Of a stretch of DNA of 64,000 nt, positions 18,321 through 27,151 are shown piece by piece. Below the pieces are notes generated by a model. The model did not search any database, was not told where the DNA came from, and saw only the letters and a list, made by a program, of their open reading frames with translations. Numbering within the stretch: the stretch's first letter is position 1; every line of letters starts with the position of its first letter. Origin of the DNA: Pseudomonas palleroniana (GTDB lineage Bacteria; Pseudomonadota; Gammaproteobacteria; Pseudomonadales; Pseudomonadaceae); NCBI RefSeq assembly GCF_003031675.1, contig NZ_PYWX01000066.1:1-64000 (forward strand). Direction: 5' to 3'. The position numbers were made by a program, and so were the translations under genes.

Positions 18321-18728
18321 GTGGCTCAGAAGCAGGAAGAGGACGAAAAAGTCCGTTTGGACAAGTGGCTATGGGCCGCACGTTTTTACAAGACCCGTGT
18401 CTTGGCCAAGGCCGCCATCGAGAGTGGCAAGGTGCATCACCGGGGCGAGCGCTGCAAACCGGGCAAGGAACCGCGCGTAGGGGATGAGTTCCAGATTCGT
18501 ACCGGCTTTGATGAAAAGACCATTGTGGTTCAGGCTCTGTCGATTGTACGACGTGGCGCTCCCGAGGCTCAGACGCTGTATGCCGAGACTGATGCGAGTA
18601 TCGCCAAGCGTGAGCATGCAGCAGCCATGCGCAAGGCGGGGGCTCTGGGGGTCAGTACCGATGGGAAACCGAGCAAGAAGCAACGCCGCGATCTGTTCAA
18701 GTTCCGTGGCAGTGGCGGTGACGAATAA
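18321..18728 (+). CDS. hslR: Heat-shock protein 15, ribosome-associated S4-domain protein
   Basis: Binds free 50S subunits carrying a nascent chain and helps recycle stalled ribosomes after heat shock. The S4 RNA-binding domain (VRLDKWLWAARFYKTR onward) is followed by a basic tail SKKQRRDLFKF. The GTG at 18321 is chosen because GAGAGGAA lies directly upstream and gives 135 residues, the normal length; an in-frame ATG at 18255 would add an unlikely 22-residue extension. Followed by hslO, a common pairing. Confidence 0.92.
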   Translation: MAQKQEEDEKVRLDKWLWAARFYKTRVLAKAAIESGKVHHRGERCKPGKEPRVGDEFQIRTGFDEKTIVVQALSIVRRGAPEAQTLYAETDASIAKREHAAAMRKAGALGVSTDGKPSKKQRRDLFKFRGSGGDE

Positions 18729-18835
18729 AGTCGCCGGTAATCGCTTGGGGCTTCACTTGGCTTGGAACAAACCCGGATTGTTCATAAACTGCGTCATCTT
18801 CGCGTCAATATTATTCAACTCAGATACCCAGACCT

Positions 18836-19738
18836 ATGACTGATCTACCGGATACCGACTTCACCCAACGCTTTATCTTCGACGAGACCGACGCCCGCGG
18901 CGAACTGGTCTCGTTGGAGCGCAGCTATGCCGAAGTCCTCGCCAAGCACCCCTATCCGGAGCCGGTCGCGCAACTGCTCGGCGAGCTGATGGCGGCGGCG
19001 GCGCTGCTGGTGGGTACCATGAAATTCGACGGTTTGCTGATCCTGCAAGCGCGTTCCGAAGGGCCGATTCCGCTGCTGATGATCGAGTGCTCCAGCGAGC
19101 GCGACATCCGTGGCCTGGCCCGCTACGACGCTGACCGGATTGCCGCGGACGCGTGCCTGGCCGACCTGATGCCCAATGGTGTACTGGCGCTCACCGTTGA
19201 CCCGACCGAGGGCCAGCGCTATCAGGGGATTGTCGACCTCGATGGCGAGACCCTGTCGGACTGCTTCACCAACTACTTCGTGATGTCCCAGCAAGTCGGT
19301 ACGCGTTTCTGGCTTAAAGCCGACGGCAAGCGTGCCCGTGGCCTGTTGCTGCAACAACTGCCGGCCGATCGCATCAAGGACGACGACGAGCGTGCCGAAA
19401 GCTGGCGCAACCTCACCGCACTGGCCGGCACCCTGACCACCGAGGAGTTGCTGGCGCTGGACAATGAAACCATCCTGCACCGCCTCTATCACGAAGAAGC
19501 TGTGCGGCTGTTCGATGCCCAAAGCCTGCGCTTCCATTGCAGCTGCTCGCGCGAGCGCTCGGCCAATGCCCTGGTCAGCCTGGGCCTTGAAGATGCACAG
19601 AATCTGGTGGTGGAACACGGTGGCAATATTGAAATCGACTGCCAGTTCTGCAACCAGCGCTACCTGTTCGATGCCGCTGATGTAGTCCAGTTATTCGCCG
19701 GCGCAGGCATCGACACCCCTTCCGACACCCGCCACTAA
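18836..19738 (+). CDS. hslO: Hsp33 redox-regulated chaperone
   Basis: A 300-residue holdase that is switched on by oxidation. The zinc centre is complete: C235 and C237 (CSC) and C269 and C272 (CQFC). N-terminal RFIFDETDARGELVSLE is typical. It sits 107 bp after hslR, matching the usual hslR-hslO order. Confidence 0.95.
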   Translation: MTDLPDTDFTQRFIFDETDARGELVSLERSYAEVLAKHPYPEPVAQLLGELMAAAALLVGTMKFDGLLILQARSEGPIPLLMIECSSERDIRGLARYDADRIAADACLADLMPNGVLALTVDPTEGQRYQGIVDLDGETLSDCFTNYFVMSQQVGTRFWLKADGKRARGLLLQQLPADRIKDDDERAESWRNLTALAGTLTTEELLALDNETILHRLYHEEAVRLFDAQSLRFHCSCSRERSANALVSLGLEDAQNLVVEHGGNIEIDCQFCNQRYLFDAADVVQLFAGAGIDTPSDTRH

Positions 19739-19917
19739 AACGTTTAAGCACAGGTAAATCACCTGACAAACGCCGGATTAGCGCAGTTCTGACGGGAGGG
19801 CCCTACTCTTTTTGGGCTTTTCTGGCATAATCCGGCCCACTTTTTTCGCGGTAGTAGTGCGCAACTTTCTACTACAAAACGTTTGGAGCACTCGGCTACA
19901 GGCCGACGGGGAACCTC

Positions 19918-21459
19918 ATGACGCAAGCCAATAACGCTGTATACACCGATCTGAGTGTTGATGATCTGGTCAAAGAAGCCCTGCAGCGCGGTGAAGGCGT
20001 GCTTGCCGATACTGGCGCGCTGGTCGTAGAAACCGGTCACCGTACCGGCCGTTCGCCAGTCGATCGTTTCATCGTTGAAGAGCCTTCCACCCAGGACGCC
20101 ATCGCCTGGGGCCCGATCAACCGCAAGTTCCCGGCCGACAAGTTCGACGCCCTGTGGGCGCGTGTCGAAGCCTTCAACAATGCGCAAGAGCATTTCGTTT
20201 CCCACGTTCACGTCGGTGCTGCGCACGATCACTACCTGCCCGTGAAAATGACCACCCAGACTGCCTGGCAGAACCTGTTCGGTCGTTGCCTGTTCATCAA
20301 CCCGGCCCAGTACAACCCGGCCGGTCGTGAAGAGTGGCAGGTGCTCAACGTAGCCAACTTCGAGTGCGTGCCAGAGCGTGACGGCACCAACTCCGACGGT
20401 TGCGTGATCCTCAACTTCGCACAGAAAAAAGTGCTGATCGCCGGCATGCGTTACGCTGGTGAAATGAAGAAAGCCATGTTCTCGGTGCAGAACTTCCTGT
20501 TGCCGGCCGCCGACGTACTGCCGATGCACTGCGCCGCCAACATCGGCGAAGCCGGCGACGTGACCCTGTTCTTCGGTCTGTCGGGCACCGGTAAAACCAC
20601 CCTGTCCGCCGACGAAAGCCGTTACCTGATCGGTGACGACGAACACGGTTGGGGCGAAGGCGTGGTGTTCAACATCGAAGGCGGTTGCTACGCCAAGTGC
20701 ATCGACTTGTCCGAGAAGAACGAGCCGGTTATCTGGAAAGCCATCAAGCACGGTGCCGTGCTCGAAAACGTCGTGATCGACGACGCCAAGCACGCCGACT
20801 ATGCCGATGTCAGCCTGACCCAGAACAGCCGCGCCGCCTACCCGCTGGAGCACGTGGCCAAGCGTTCCGAGAAGAACCTGGGCGGCGAGCCAAACGCTGT
20901 GATCTTCCTGACCTGCGACCTGACCGGCGTGCTGCCGCCAGTGTCCATCCTCAGCGAAGAGCAAGCGGCCTACCACTTCCTGTCCGGCTACACCGCTCTG
21001 GTGGGCTCGACCGAAATGGGTTCCGGCAGCGGCATCAAGTCGACCTTCTCCACCTGCTTCGGCGCGCCGTTCTTCCCACGCCCGGCCGGTGAATACGCAG
21101 AACTGCTGATCAAGCGCATCCGTGGCTTCGGCTCCAAGGTCTACCTGGTCAACACCGGCTGGACCGGTGGTGGTTATGGCGTCGGCAAGCGCTTCAACAT
21201 CCCGACCACTCGCGGTGTGATTGCAGCGATCCAGAGCGGCGCGTTGATTGGTGCGCAAACCGAGCACCTCGACACCATCAACCTCGACGTGCCACTGGCC
21301 GTACCGGGCGTTGAAACCGGCCTGTTGAACCCACGTAACACCTGGGCCGACAAAGCTGCATACGACGAAGCGGCGAAGGCACTGGCCGGCCTGTTCATCG
21401 AGAACTTCAAGAAGTTTGAAGTGAGCGATGCGATCAAGGCTGCAGGGCCTAAGTTGTAA
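19918..21459 (+). CDS. pckA: Phosphoenolpyruvate carboxykinase (ATP)
   Basis: Converts oxaloacetate and ATP to phosphoenolpyruvate, CO2 and ADP, the first step of gluconeogenesis. The protein has 513 residues. P-loop GLSGTGKTTLSAD is near residue 220, followed by kinase-2 motif GDDEHGWGEGVVFNIEGGCY, and the ATP-binding TGWTGGGYGVGKRF. CATAAT at about 19826 is a plausible -10 element. A strong terminator follows. Confidence 0.96.
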   Translation: MTQANNAVYTDLSVDDLVKEALQRGEGVLADTGALVVETGHRTGRSPVDRFIVEEPSTQDAIAWGPINRKFPADKFDALWARVEAFNNAQEHFVSHVHVGAAHDHYLPVKMTTQTAWQNLFGRCLFINPAQYNPAGREEWQVLNVANFECVPERDGTNSDGCVILNFAQKKVLIAGMRYAGEMKKAMFSVQNFLLPAADVLPMHCAANIGEAGDVTLFFGLSGTGKTTLSADESRYLIGDDEHGWGEGVVFNIEGGCYAKCIDLSEKNEPVIWKAIKHGAVLENVVIDDAKHADYADVSLTQNSRAAYPLEHVAKRSEKNLGGEPNAVIFLTCDLTGVLPPVSILSEEQAAYHFLSGYTALVGSTEMGSGSGIKSTFSTCFGAPFFPRPAGEYAELLIKRIRGFGSKVYLVNTGWTGGGYGVGKRFNIPTTRGVIAAIQSGALIGAQTEHLDTINLDVPLAVPGVETGLLNPRNTWADKAAYDEAAKALAGLFIENFKKFEVSDAIKAAGPKL

Positions 21460-21476
21460 GATTCGTTGATGTGAGA

Positions 21477-21503
21477 AAGCCGCCTCTTGCAGGCGGCTTT
21501 TTT
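21477..21503 (+). terminator. Rho-independent terminator of pckA
   Basis: AAGCCGCCT/AGGCGGCTT stem (21477-21485 with 21491-21499) followed by a T-run, 17 bp after the pckA stop. Confidence 0.9.
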
Positions 21504-21588
21504 GTGCGCGAAAGGCGGGGGCGGTGAGGAGTAAGCCATAGCCTTTGCCGGCCGAGCCTGAAGTGATTCAACAGGCAACACTGGTCAA

Positions 21589-21688
21589 TGTAGGAGCGAG
21601 CTTGCTCGCGAAAAACCAAAGGAGGCCGCGCGCCTTCTGGTTTACTGCGTCATTGTTGACGATTTTCGCGAGCAAGCTCGCTCCTACA
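21589..21688. repeat. REP doublet, second sequence family
   Basis: TGTAGGAGCGAGCTTGCTCG (from 21590) and its reverse complement (ending 21688) flank a 50-nt spacer. This is a different REP family from the GTGGGAGGGGGCTTGC type at 5.1 and 32.4 kb. Confidence 0.85.
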
Positions 21689-21705
21689 CGGGGTGTCGCT
21701 TAGAT

Positions 21706-21996
21706 TTACGGTTGTGCGGGTTGCAGTTGAACGTGTTGCACAGCTTCCAGCAGATCGCAGCCGTCTTGTACGAGCAGGTACAGGGCATTGGTGATGTGGG
21801 AAATGTCTTTGAGGTCGGCGTGTTCGAAGGTCAGGCAGGAGAAGGTTTCAAGCAGATCCGTGGCTGCGCGAATGCGTTGATGGGCGGCGGACTGGATGTC
21901 TTCCGCCTTGGCTTGCGTATCGATGATAAGCGGATGGGTATCGGTGAAATTAGTGCGTAGCTGACGATAGCGGTCCATCGTTTCAGGTATTTGCAT
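21706..21996 (-). CDS. Hypothetical small helical protein
   Basis: 96 residues, predicted mainly alpha-helical, with a conserved-looking core DLLETFSCLTFEHADLKDISHITNALYLLVQDGCDLLEAVQ. It resembles short uncharacterised pseudomonad proteins of the DUF3077/DUF6124 kind, but I cannot assign it firmly. No good ribosome binding site precedes the ATG. No function can be proposed. Confidence 0.5.
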   Translation of the reverse strand: MQIPETMDRYRQLRTNFTDTHPLIIDTQAKAEDIQSAAHQRIRAATDLLETFSCLTFEHADLKDISHITNALYLLVQDGCDLLEAVQHVQLQPAQP

Positions 21997-22281
21997 TTGA
22001 CGGTACTCGGTTTGCTGTTAGGTAACCGACATCCCCGTGGCCAAACGGTGGGTGGCGGACTGTGCGCGGGTTGGCCAGCCGGAAACAGCACTCCGACACG
22101 TCCGAAGACGTCCCCCACACAGCCGCCATAGCACTGCGATACGAGACGATAGACGTTCGAAGAGTAAGTGATGGCACTTATGTGTGCTGTTTTTCGGGTG
22201 ACCAAACCCGGTCGCTGATTTGGCAGCGACGGAGTGAACCTTAGAAGTGAGTGGGTTCTCGGGCAATAAACAGAGGGTTTA

Positions 22282-22548
22282 ATGGTTCATGCTCCGGTCA
22301 GGCAGGAGTATTTCGTCGAGCATCAGCACGGGGTGTTGCGGTACTTGGCGAGGACGGCTTCACGGGTCGGCAGAGGATTGTCGATGTTTGCCGGCCAGGT
22401 AATTGCGACGGCGGGCCTTGTGGCAATGATCGTGTTTTTGCTCAAACGTCAGTTCGCTCACGCGTTGTGCTTCTGGGCGGTAAGGCATGACTGTCGCGCA
22501 ATGTTTCAGTGTGCAGGCGGGATAAAAACCACGTCACATTCTGTATAA
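22282..22548 (+). CDS. Possible small membrane protein
   Basis: 88 residues with one clear hydrophobic segment (GQVIATAGLVAMIVFLL, about residues 38-54) between basic flanks. CAGAGGG lies 4-5 nt before the ATG. The rest of 21997-22635 is otherwise gene-free. Codon use is less typical than in neighbouring genes and no family is recognised, so this may be spurious. Confidence 0.35.
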   Translation: MVHAPVRQEYFVEHQHGVLRYLARTASRVGRGLSMFAGQVIATAGLVAMIVFLLKRQFAHALCFWAVRHDCRAMFQCAGGIKTTSHSV

Positions 22549-22635
22549 AAAAAACGCAAGCAGTCTGAATTCAGCGTATGTTTCACCGCAAAATCTCGTA
22601 GGGCGATTCCGCCCACCACTTAAAGGGAGTTAAGC

Positions 22636-23811
22636 ATGGGTTTGCTTCGTGTCGCCTCGGCGATGTCATTGTGTGCAGTGGCGTTTTCAATTCAAGCCGA
22701 GCAATTGCCGATTGAGGTGCTCAGTGCGGTGGTCAAGGACCAGAAGATTGCCGATGCCGAAGTGCTGTTGCAGCGTAATGGTGCGCAAAACGTCGTGGGC
22801 CGTACCAACGCCCAGGGCCAGGTGACACTGACCAGCGAAGCGGCCGACGATGCGTCCAACCTGCTGATCATCAAAAAAGCCGGCTACTCGAATCTGGTGG
22901 TGAAGTGTCCTTGCGCAGGGATGACCTACGCCATCAGCCCGGTCATGGAAAATCTCGACGGCCTGCGGGTCGTGCTGACCTGGGGCAAAACCCCGGAAGA
23001 CCTCGACTCTCACATGATCTTCCCTGGTAACAATATCTTCTTCGGCAACCAGAAAGGCACCGACGCCGAACTGGATGTGGATGACACCGACAGCTACGGC
23101 CCGGAAACCATCACCTTGCAGAAAAAGCACTACGGCGAAAGTTATGTCTACGCCGTGCATGACTTCACCAATAGCGGCAATCCAGGCTCTCGCCAGCTGT
23201 CCAACAGTGAGGCCAAGGTGTTCGTATACATGGGCCAATCCCTGGTACGCACCTACTACGTGCCGAAGAACCGTAGCGGTAACTTGTGGACGGTGTTCCG
23301 CATGACCGGTAGCGGTGATTTCCAGGACATCAACAATTTCAGTGGTGTGCAAGTCGATGCTCCGAACGTCCTCAACGAAGTCAAAGCGTTGCTGGATGAC
23401 AGCGTTGCAGTGACCGCGGTGGCCGTCAGTTCTTCCGCACAAACCGATGCGAAGCGTCTGAACGTGCAGGGTGAAGCAGCCTACCAGGCAGGTAATCTGG
23501 ACCAGGCCATCGAGCTGTTCCGTCAAGCCATCGAGTTGGATAACGGCTTCGGTAAAGCCTATGGCAACCTGGGCCTGGCGTATCAGAAGGCCGGTAACAC
23601 CGCCGAGTCGATCTGGGCCAACCGCAAGGCTATCGCCCTGGCTACCGGTGCGAATGCTGCAACCGTGCGTGCAGGGGCCTACTACAACATTGCGCGCATC
23701 TACGAAGCTGCAGGGCAGTTCCCGGACGCCTTGCGTCACTACCAGTTAGCCAAGGAGCAGAAGGCCAACCCGGTGTATGACTCGGCGATCGAGCGGGTAC
23801 AGAACCGCTGA
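22636..23811 (+). CDS. Exported DUF2135 (YfaP-like) protein with TPR repeats
   Basis: A 391-residue precursor with a signal peptide ending IQA-E (about residue 22). An N-terminal carboxypeptidase-regulatory-like beta domain (about 25-100) is followed by a DUF2135/YfaP-like domain (LRVVLTWGKTPEDLDSHM, about 115-230) and two or three TPR units (about 275-380, GEAAYQAGNLDQAIELFRQAIELD). AAAGGGAG precedes the ATG. It is likely periplasmic or cell-surface. DUF2135 proteins are poorly understood; no function is claimed. Confidence 0.75.
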   Translation: MGLLRVASAMSLCAVAFSIQAEQLPIEVLSAVVKDQKIADAEVLLQRNGAQNVVGRTNAQGQVTLTSEAADDASNLLIIKKAGYSNLVVKCPCAGMTYAISPVMENLDGLRVVLTWGKTPEDLDSHMIFPGNNIFFGNQKGTDAELDVDDTDSYGPETITLQKKHYGESYVYAVHDFTNSGNPGSRQLSNSEAKVFVYMGQSLVRTYYVPKNRSGNLWTVFRMTGSGDFQDINNFSGVQVDAPNVLNEVKALLDDSVAVTAVAVSSSAQTDAKRLNVQGEAAYQAGNLDQAIELFRQAIELDNGFGKAYGNLGLAYQKAGNTAESIWANRKAIALATGANAATVRAGAYYNIARIYEAAGQFPDALRHYQLAKEQKANPVYDSAIERVQNR

Positions 23812-23835
23812 TTCAGCCCCTGCTGTAGAACTAAG

Positions 23836-23868
23836 AATGTGGGGTGGGGTTTGCTCCCTCCCACATTT
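23836..23868. repeat. Compact degenerate REP pair
   Basis: AATGTGGGGTGGGGTTTGCT followed closely by CCCTCCCACATTT, a short imperfect hairpin of the GTGGGAGGGGGCTTGC family between the DUF2135 gene and recQ. The rest of 23812-24036 holds no gene. Confidence 0.6.
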
Positions 23869-24036
23869 GGATCTGTATCTTTCCTGCCGGCACCTCGGAT
23901 TATTCCCCCTTCGGCCCTGGGCCATCCCTGACCCCATGTATCATCCTGTCTCTTTTTACTTGCGACCTTTCTCGATTCGCTGAGATTCACAGGCTATGTT
24001 TTTCAGCCAACTCAGCAGTCAATGGAGTGACAGCCT

Positions 24037-25974
24037 ATGCACGACACCCTCCAACAGGTCTTCGGTTATCCACAGTTCCGCCCGGGCCAGGAACAAACGG
24101 TCAGGGCCGTGCTGGCCGGCCGTTCGGCAGCCGCGATCTTCCCTACAGGGTCGGGCAAGTCCTTGTGTTACCAGCTATCGGCCGTGCTGCTTCCGCATCT
24201 GACATTGGTGGTGTCGCCGTTGTTGGCGTTGATGCAGGACCAATTGGGCTTCCTGCAGCGTCACGGGATTTCAGCCGGCAGTATCGACTCGGCCCAGAGC
24301 CGCGATGAGGCCAATGAGGTAATGGCCCGTGCCCGCTCGGGCGAGCTGAAAATCCTGATGATTTCCGTGGAGCGTTTGAAGAACGAGCGTTTTCGTAATT
24401 TCCTGCAAAGCGTGCAGATCTCTCTGCTGGTGGTGGACGAGGCGCACTGTATTTCGGAGTGGGGCCATAACTTCCGCCCGGACTATTTGAAGCTTCCAGA
24501 CTACCAACGGCAGTTCAATATCCCACAGGCGCTGCTGCTGACGGCCACGGCCACGCCCAAGGTGATTGCCGACATGCAGGCCAAGTTCAGCATTGCACCG
24601 CAGGATGTGGTGACCACTGGTTTCTACCGGCCCAACCTCAATTTGCTGGTGGAGCCGGTAAGCGGCCCCGACAAGCGTCGGCGTTTGGTCGAGTGGATGG
24701 GCGAGCGCGCCAACCAACCGAGTATCGTCTATGTCACCCTGCAGAAGACCGCCGAGCAGATTGCCGAGCACCTGAATCGCAATGGCATCCAGGCTGAGGC
24801 CTACCATGCCGGTTTGCCCCACGATAGACGTGAGGGCATCCAGCAACGCTTCATGGGCGGACGCTCCAATTGCATCGTCGCCACCATCGCGTTTGGCATG
24901 GGCATCGACAAAAGTGATATCCGCAATGTGGTGCACTTCGACTTGCCCAAGTCCATTGAGAACTACAGTCAGGAAATCGGCCGTGCCGGGCGCGACGCTC
25001 AAGCCTCCGACTGCCTGGTACTGGCTAACCGCGACAGCCTCAATGTGCTGGAGAATTTCGTCTACGGTGATACACCCGAGCAAGAGGGCATTCTGCGTGT
25101 GCTGGAGGCATTGCACGCGGCGCGGCCAGAGGGGCAATGGGAGTTTTTGCTGAGGTCATTGTCGGAGCACAGCAATATCCGCGAGTTGCCGCTCAAGACG
25201 TTGCTGGTGCAGTTGGAACTCAAGGGTGTGATTGCGCCGCGCTACGCGTTCTATGCTGAATACCGTTTCAAATACCTGGTCGAACCTGAGGCGTTGCTGG
25301 CACGGTTTTCGGGGGAGCGACAACAGTTCGTCGCGGCGATCATCGAGGTGTGCAAGCGTGCGCGAACCTGGGCAACGGTGGATTTTGACAGGCTGTATCA
25401 GCAGCACAACGCCGAGCGCAATCGAGTGGTGAAAGCCCTGGATTACTTTCAGGAGCAAGGCTTGATCGAACTCGAAAGCAAGCAGATGACCGAGGTCTAC
25501 AGCCTGCTCGATACCGACTTTGATCCACAGGCGTTGAGCGCCGAGTTATACACAGGCTTCAAGCAGCACGAGGTTACCGAGGTGGCGCGGATTCACGCCA
25601 TGCTGGATCTGTTCGCCACCGGACACTGCCTGGGGCAGCGCCTGGCCGAATATTTTGGCGACGAAAACGCCCCTCAACGTTGCGGGCACTGTTCGGTATG
25701 CCACGGCCGTGTGGCGCACCTTCCGCCACCGCCAAGCTTACCTCCCCTTGTGGATAAAAATTTCATGGAGCTGTGCGGGGATTTTATCCACAGGCATCAT
25801 GCATTGACGGGCCAATTGCCCGGCTCCGAGCGGTTGACGCGGTTTCTCGGTGGTATCAGCGTGCCCTTGTTCAATTCATTGAAGGCGCGGGGTATCCCGG
25901 GCTTTGCTGCGCTGGAGGATTACCCTTACGCCGAAGTGCGCGAATGGGCCGAAGCCCATCTGAAGCACCTGTAA
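24037..25974 (+). CDS. recQ: RecQ-family ATP-dependent DNA helicase
   Basis: A 645-residue 3'-5' superfamily 2 helicase. Walker A GSGKS with K41; DEAH box at 134-137; motif III TATATP; motif VI QEIGRAGRD. A Zn site CGHCSVC is near residue 550. The C-terminus lacks a typical HRDC domain and has its own alpha-helical extension, so this may be the second RecQ paralogue common in pseudomonads rather than the E. coli RecQ orthologue. Acts in recombinational repair. Confidence 0.9.
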   Translation: MHDTLQQVFGYPQFRPGQEQTVRAVLAGRSAAAIFPTGSGKSLCYQLSAVLLPHLTLVVSPLLALMQDQLGFLQRHGISAGSIDSAQSRDEANEVMARARSGELKILMISVERLKNERFRNFLQSVQISLLVVDEAHCISEWGHNFRPDYLKLPDYQRQFNIPQALLLTATATPKVIADMQAKFSIAPQDVVTTGFYRPNLNLLVEPVSGPDKRRRLVEWMGERANQPSIVYVTLQKTAEQIAEHLNRNGIQAEAYHAGLPHDRREGIQQRFMGGRSNCIVATIAFGMGIDKSDIRNVVHFDLPKSIENYSQEIGRAGRDAQASDCLVLANRDSLNVLENFVYGDTPEQEGILRVLEALHAARPEGQWEFLLRSLSEHSNIRELPLKTLLVQLELKGVIAPRYAFYAEYRFKYLVEPEALLARFSGERQQFVAAIIEVCKRARTWATVDFDRLYQQHNAERNRVVKALDYFQEQGLIELESKQMTEVYSLLDTDFDPQALSAELYTGFKQHEVTEVARIHAMLDLFATGHCLGQRLAEYFGDENAPQRCGHCSVCHGRVAHLPPPPSLPPLVDKNFMELCGDFIHRHHALTGQLPGSERLTRFLGGISVPLFNSLKARGIPGFAALEDYPYAEVREWAEAHLKHL

Positions 25975-25996
25975 ATTCACTTCACGAGACCCGCCC

Positions 25997-26428
25997 ATGC
26001 CTGATTCAGTGCCAACACGTGCCGACTACCCACACTTGCAACCGATTATCACGCGTTGGCACGACAACGATGTGTACGGCCATGTGAACAACGTCACCTA
26101 TTACAGCTTCTTCGACACCACGGTGAATACCTACCTGATCGAACAGGGAGGGTTGGATATTCATGACGGTGAAGTGGTGGGATTTGTGGTGAGTTCTGCG
26201 TGCGACTATTTCGCGTCGGTTGCCTTTCCCGAACGCATTGACGTCGGCTTGCGGGTGGGCAAGTTGGGCAATAGCTCAGTGCAGTATGAATTGGCGGTGT
26301 TCAAGGCGGGCGAGGAGGACGCCTGCGCGGCGGGGCGTTTTGTACATGTGTTCGTGGATCGAGATTCGAACCAGCCGGTCACTATTCCGGGGATGTTGCG
26401 AGAGGCGTTGCAGCGCTTGGTGGTGTAG
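25997..26428 (+). CDS. 4-hydroxybenzoyl-CoA thioesterase-like hotdog protein
   Basis: 143 residues. The segment RWHDNDVYGHVNNVTYYSFFDT has the Asp and H-x-N-N pattern of the 4HBT/YbgC family, whose Asp is catalytic. Begins 22 bp after recQ, so it may share its transcript. The acyl substrate is unknown. Confidence 0.88.
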   Translation: MPDSVPTRADYPHLQPIITRWHDNDVYGHVNNVTYYSFFDTTVNTYLIEQGGLDIHDGEVVGFVVSSACDYFASVAFPERIDVGLRVGKLGNSSVQYELAVFKAGEEDACAAGRFVHVFVDRDSNQPVTIPGMLREALQRLVV

Positions 26429-26468
26429 GCGCGCACGCCTACACCCGGGACGAAGGCTTCAGGCCTTA

Positions 26469-26951
26469 TCAATCATCATAACGGTGGTGATGCTTGTTCT
26501 TGCGATGCCCATAAGCGTGACCGCGCCCGCGATGGTCATCACGGTCGTAGCGACGGTTGTCACGCCCACGGTAATGGCGGTCTTCGTCATCGCTCTTGTT
26601 GCCCATGTAGTTGCCCAGTGCGCCACCTGCGCCGCCACCGGCTGCTGCGCCGATCAGGCTACCGGTGCTGCCGCCGACACTGCGGCCAACCACGTTGCCG
26701 CCTGCTGCGCCCAGTGCGCCACCAATGGCGGCTTCGCCGCGGCTGCGTTTGTCGGCGCCGACCGCACTGCCACCTGCGCCGCCCAATGCCGCACCGATGG
26801 TCGAACCGGTGTTGCCGCCTAGCTGCTGGCCAACAACCGAACCTAGAACCCCGCCCAATGCGCCGCCCACGCCTGCTTCGGCGGTGCCACCGGCCATGGC
26901 TGCGCCACTGACCAGGCCAAGGGACAACAAGAGAATCGAGGAGAACTTCAT
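26469..26951 (-). CDS. Glycine-zipper envelope protein
   Basis: 160 residues from the ATG at 26951 (GAGG upstream; a longer in-frame start exists). A signal peptide ends AMA-GG (about residue 21). Residues 22-115 are repeated glycine-zipper motifs (GGALGGVLGSVVGQQLGG and similar), followed by a Tyr/Arg/Asp/His-rich tail (about 120-160). Such proteins insert in or associate with membranes. No specific function is known. Confidence 0.8.
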   Translation of the reverse strand: MKFSSILLLSLGLVSGAAMAGGTAEAGVGGALGGVLGSVVGQQLGGNTGSTIGAALGGAGGSAVGADKRSRGEAAIGGALGAAGGNVVGRSVGGSTGSLIGAAAGGGAGGALGNYMGNKSDDEDRHYRGRDNRRYDRDDHRGRGHAYGHRKNKHHHRYDD

Positions 26952-27107
26952 TAGGGAGACCTCAAGAGGATGACGGGGCGATCTTGGGGCTGTATCGATA
27001 CTGTGACAATAGAAATCCGACCAGTAGCACGAGTTGTACACAATTCTATAACTTACTGTTTTTACTGGGGAACTTAAGTCTTTTTTGTGAGTCTTTAGCT
27101 ACTTGGG

Positions 27108-27140
27108 AAAGGCCGCTTTTATGCAAAAGCGGCCTTTTTT
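27108..27140. terminator. Bidirectional terminator
   Basis: Perfect 13-bp stem AAAGGCCGCTTTT/AAAAGCGGCCTTT (27108-27120 with 27125-27137), with A-run and T-run on both sides. It lies 12 bp after the stop of the leftward oxidoreductase gene at 27152, and can also stop rightward transcripts. Confidence 0.88.
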
Positions 27141-27151
27141 GTGCCTGGAAT

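Noticed and set aside
19759..21267. 502-residue reverse ORF
   Set aside because: Antisense shadow of pckA.
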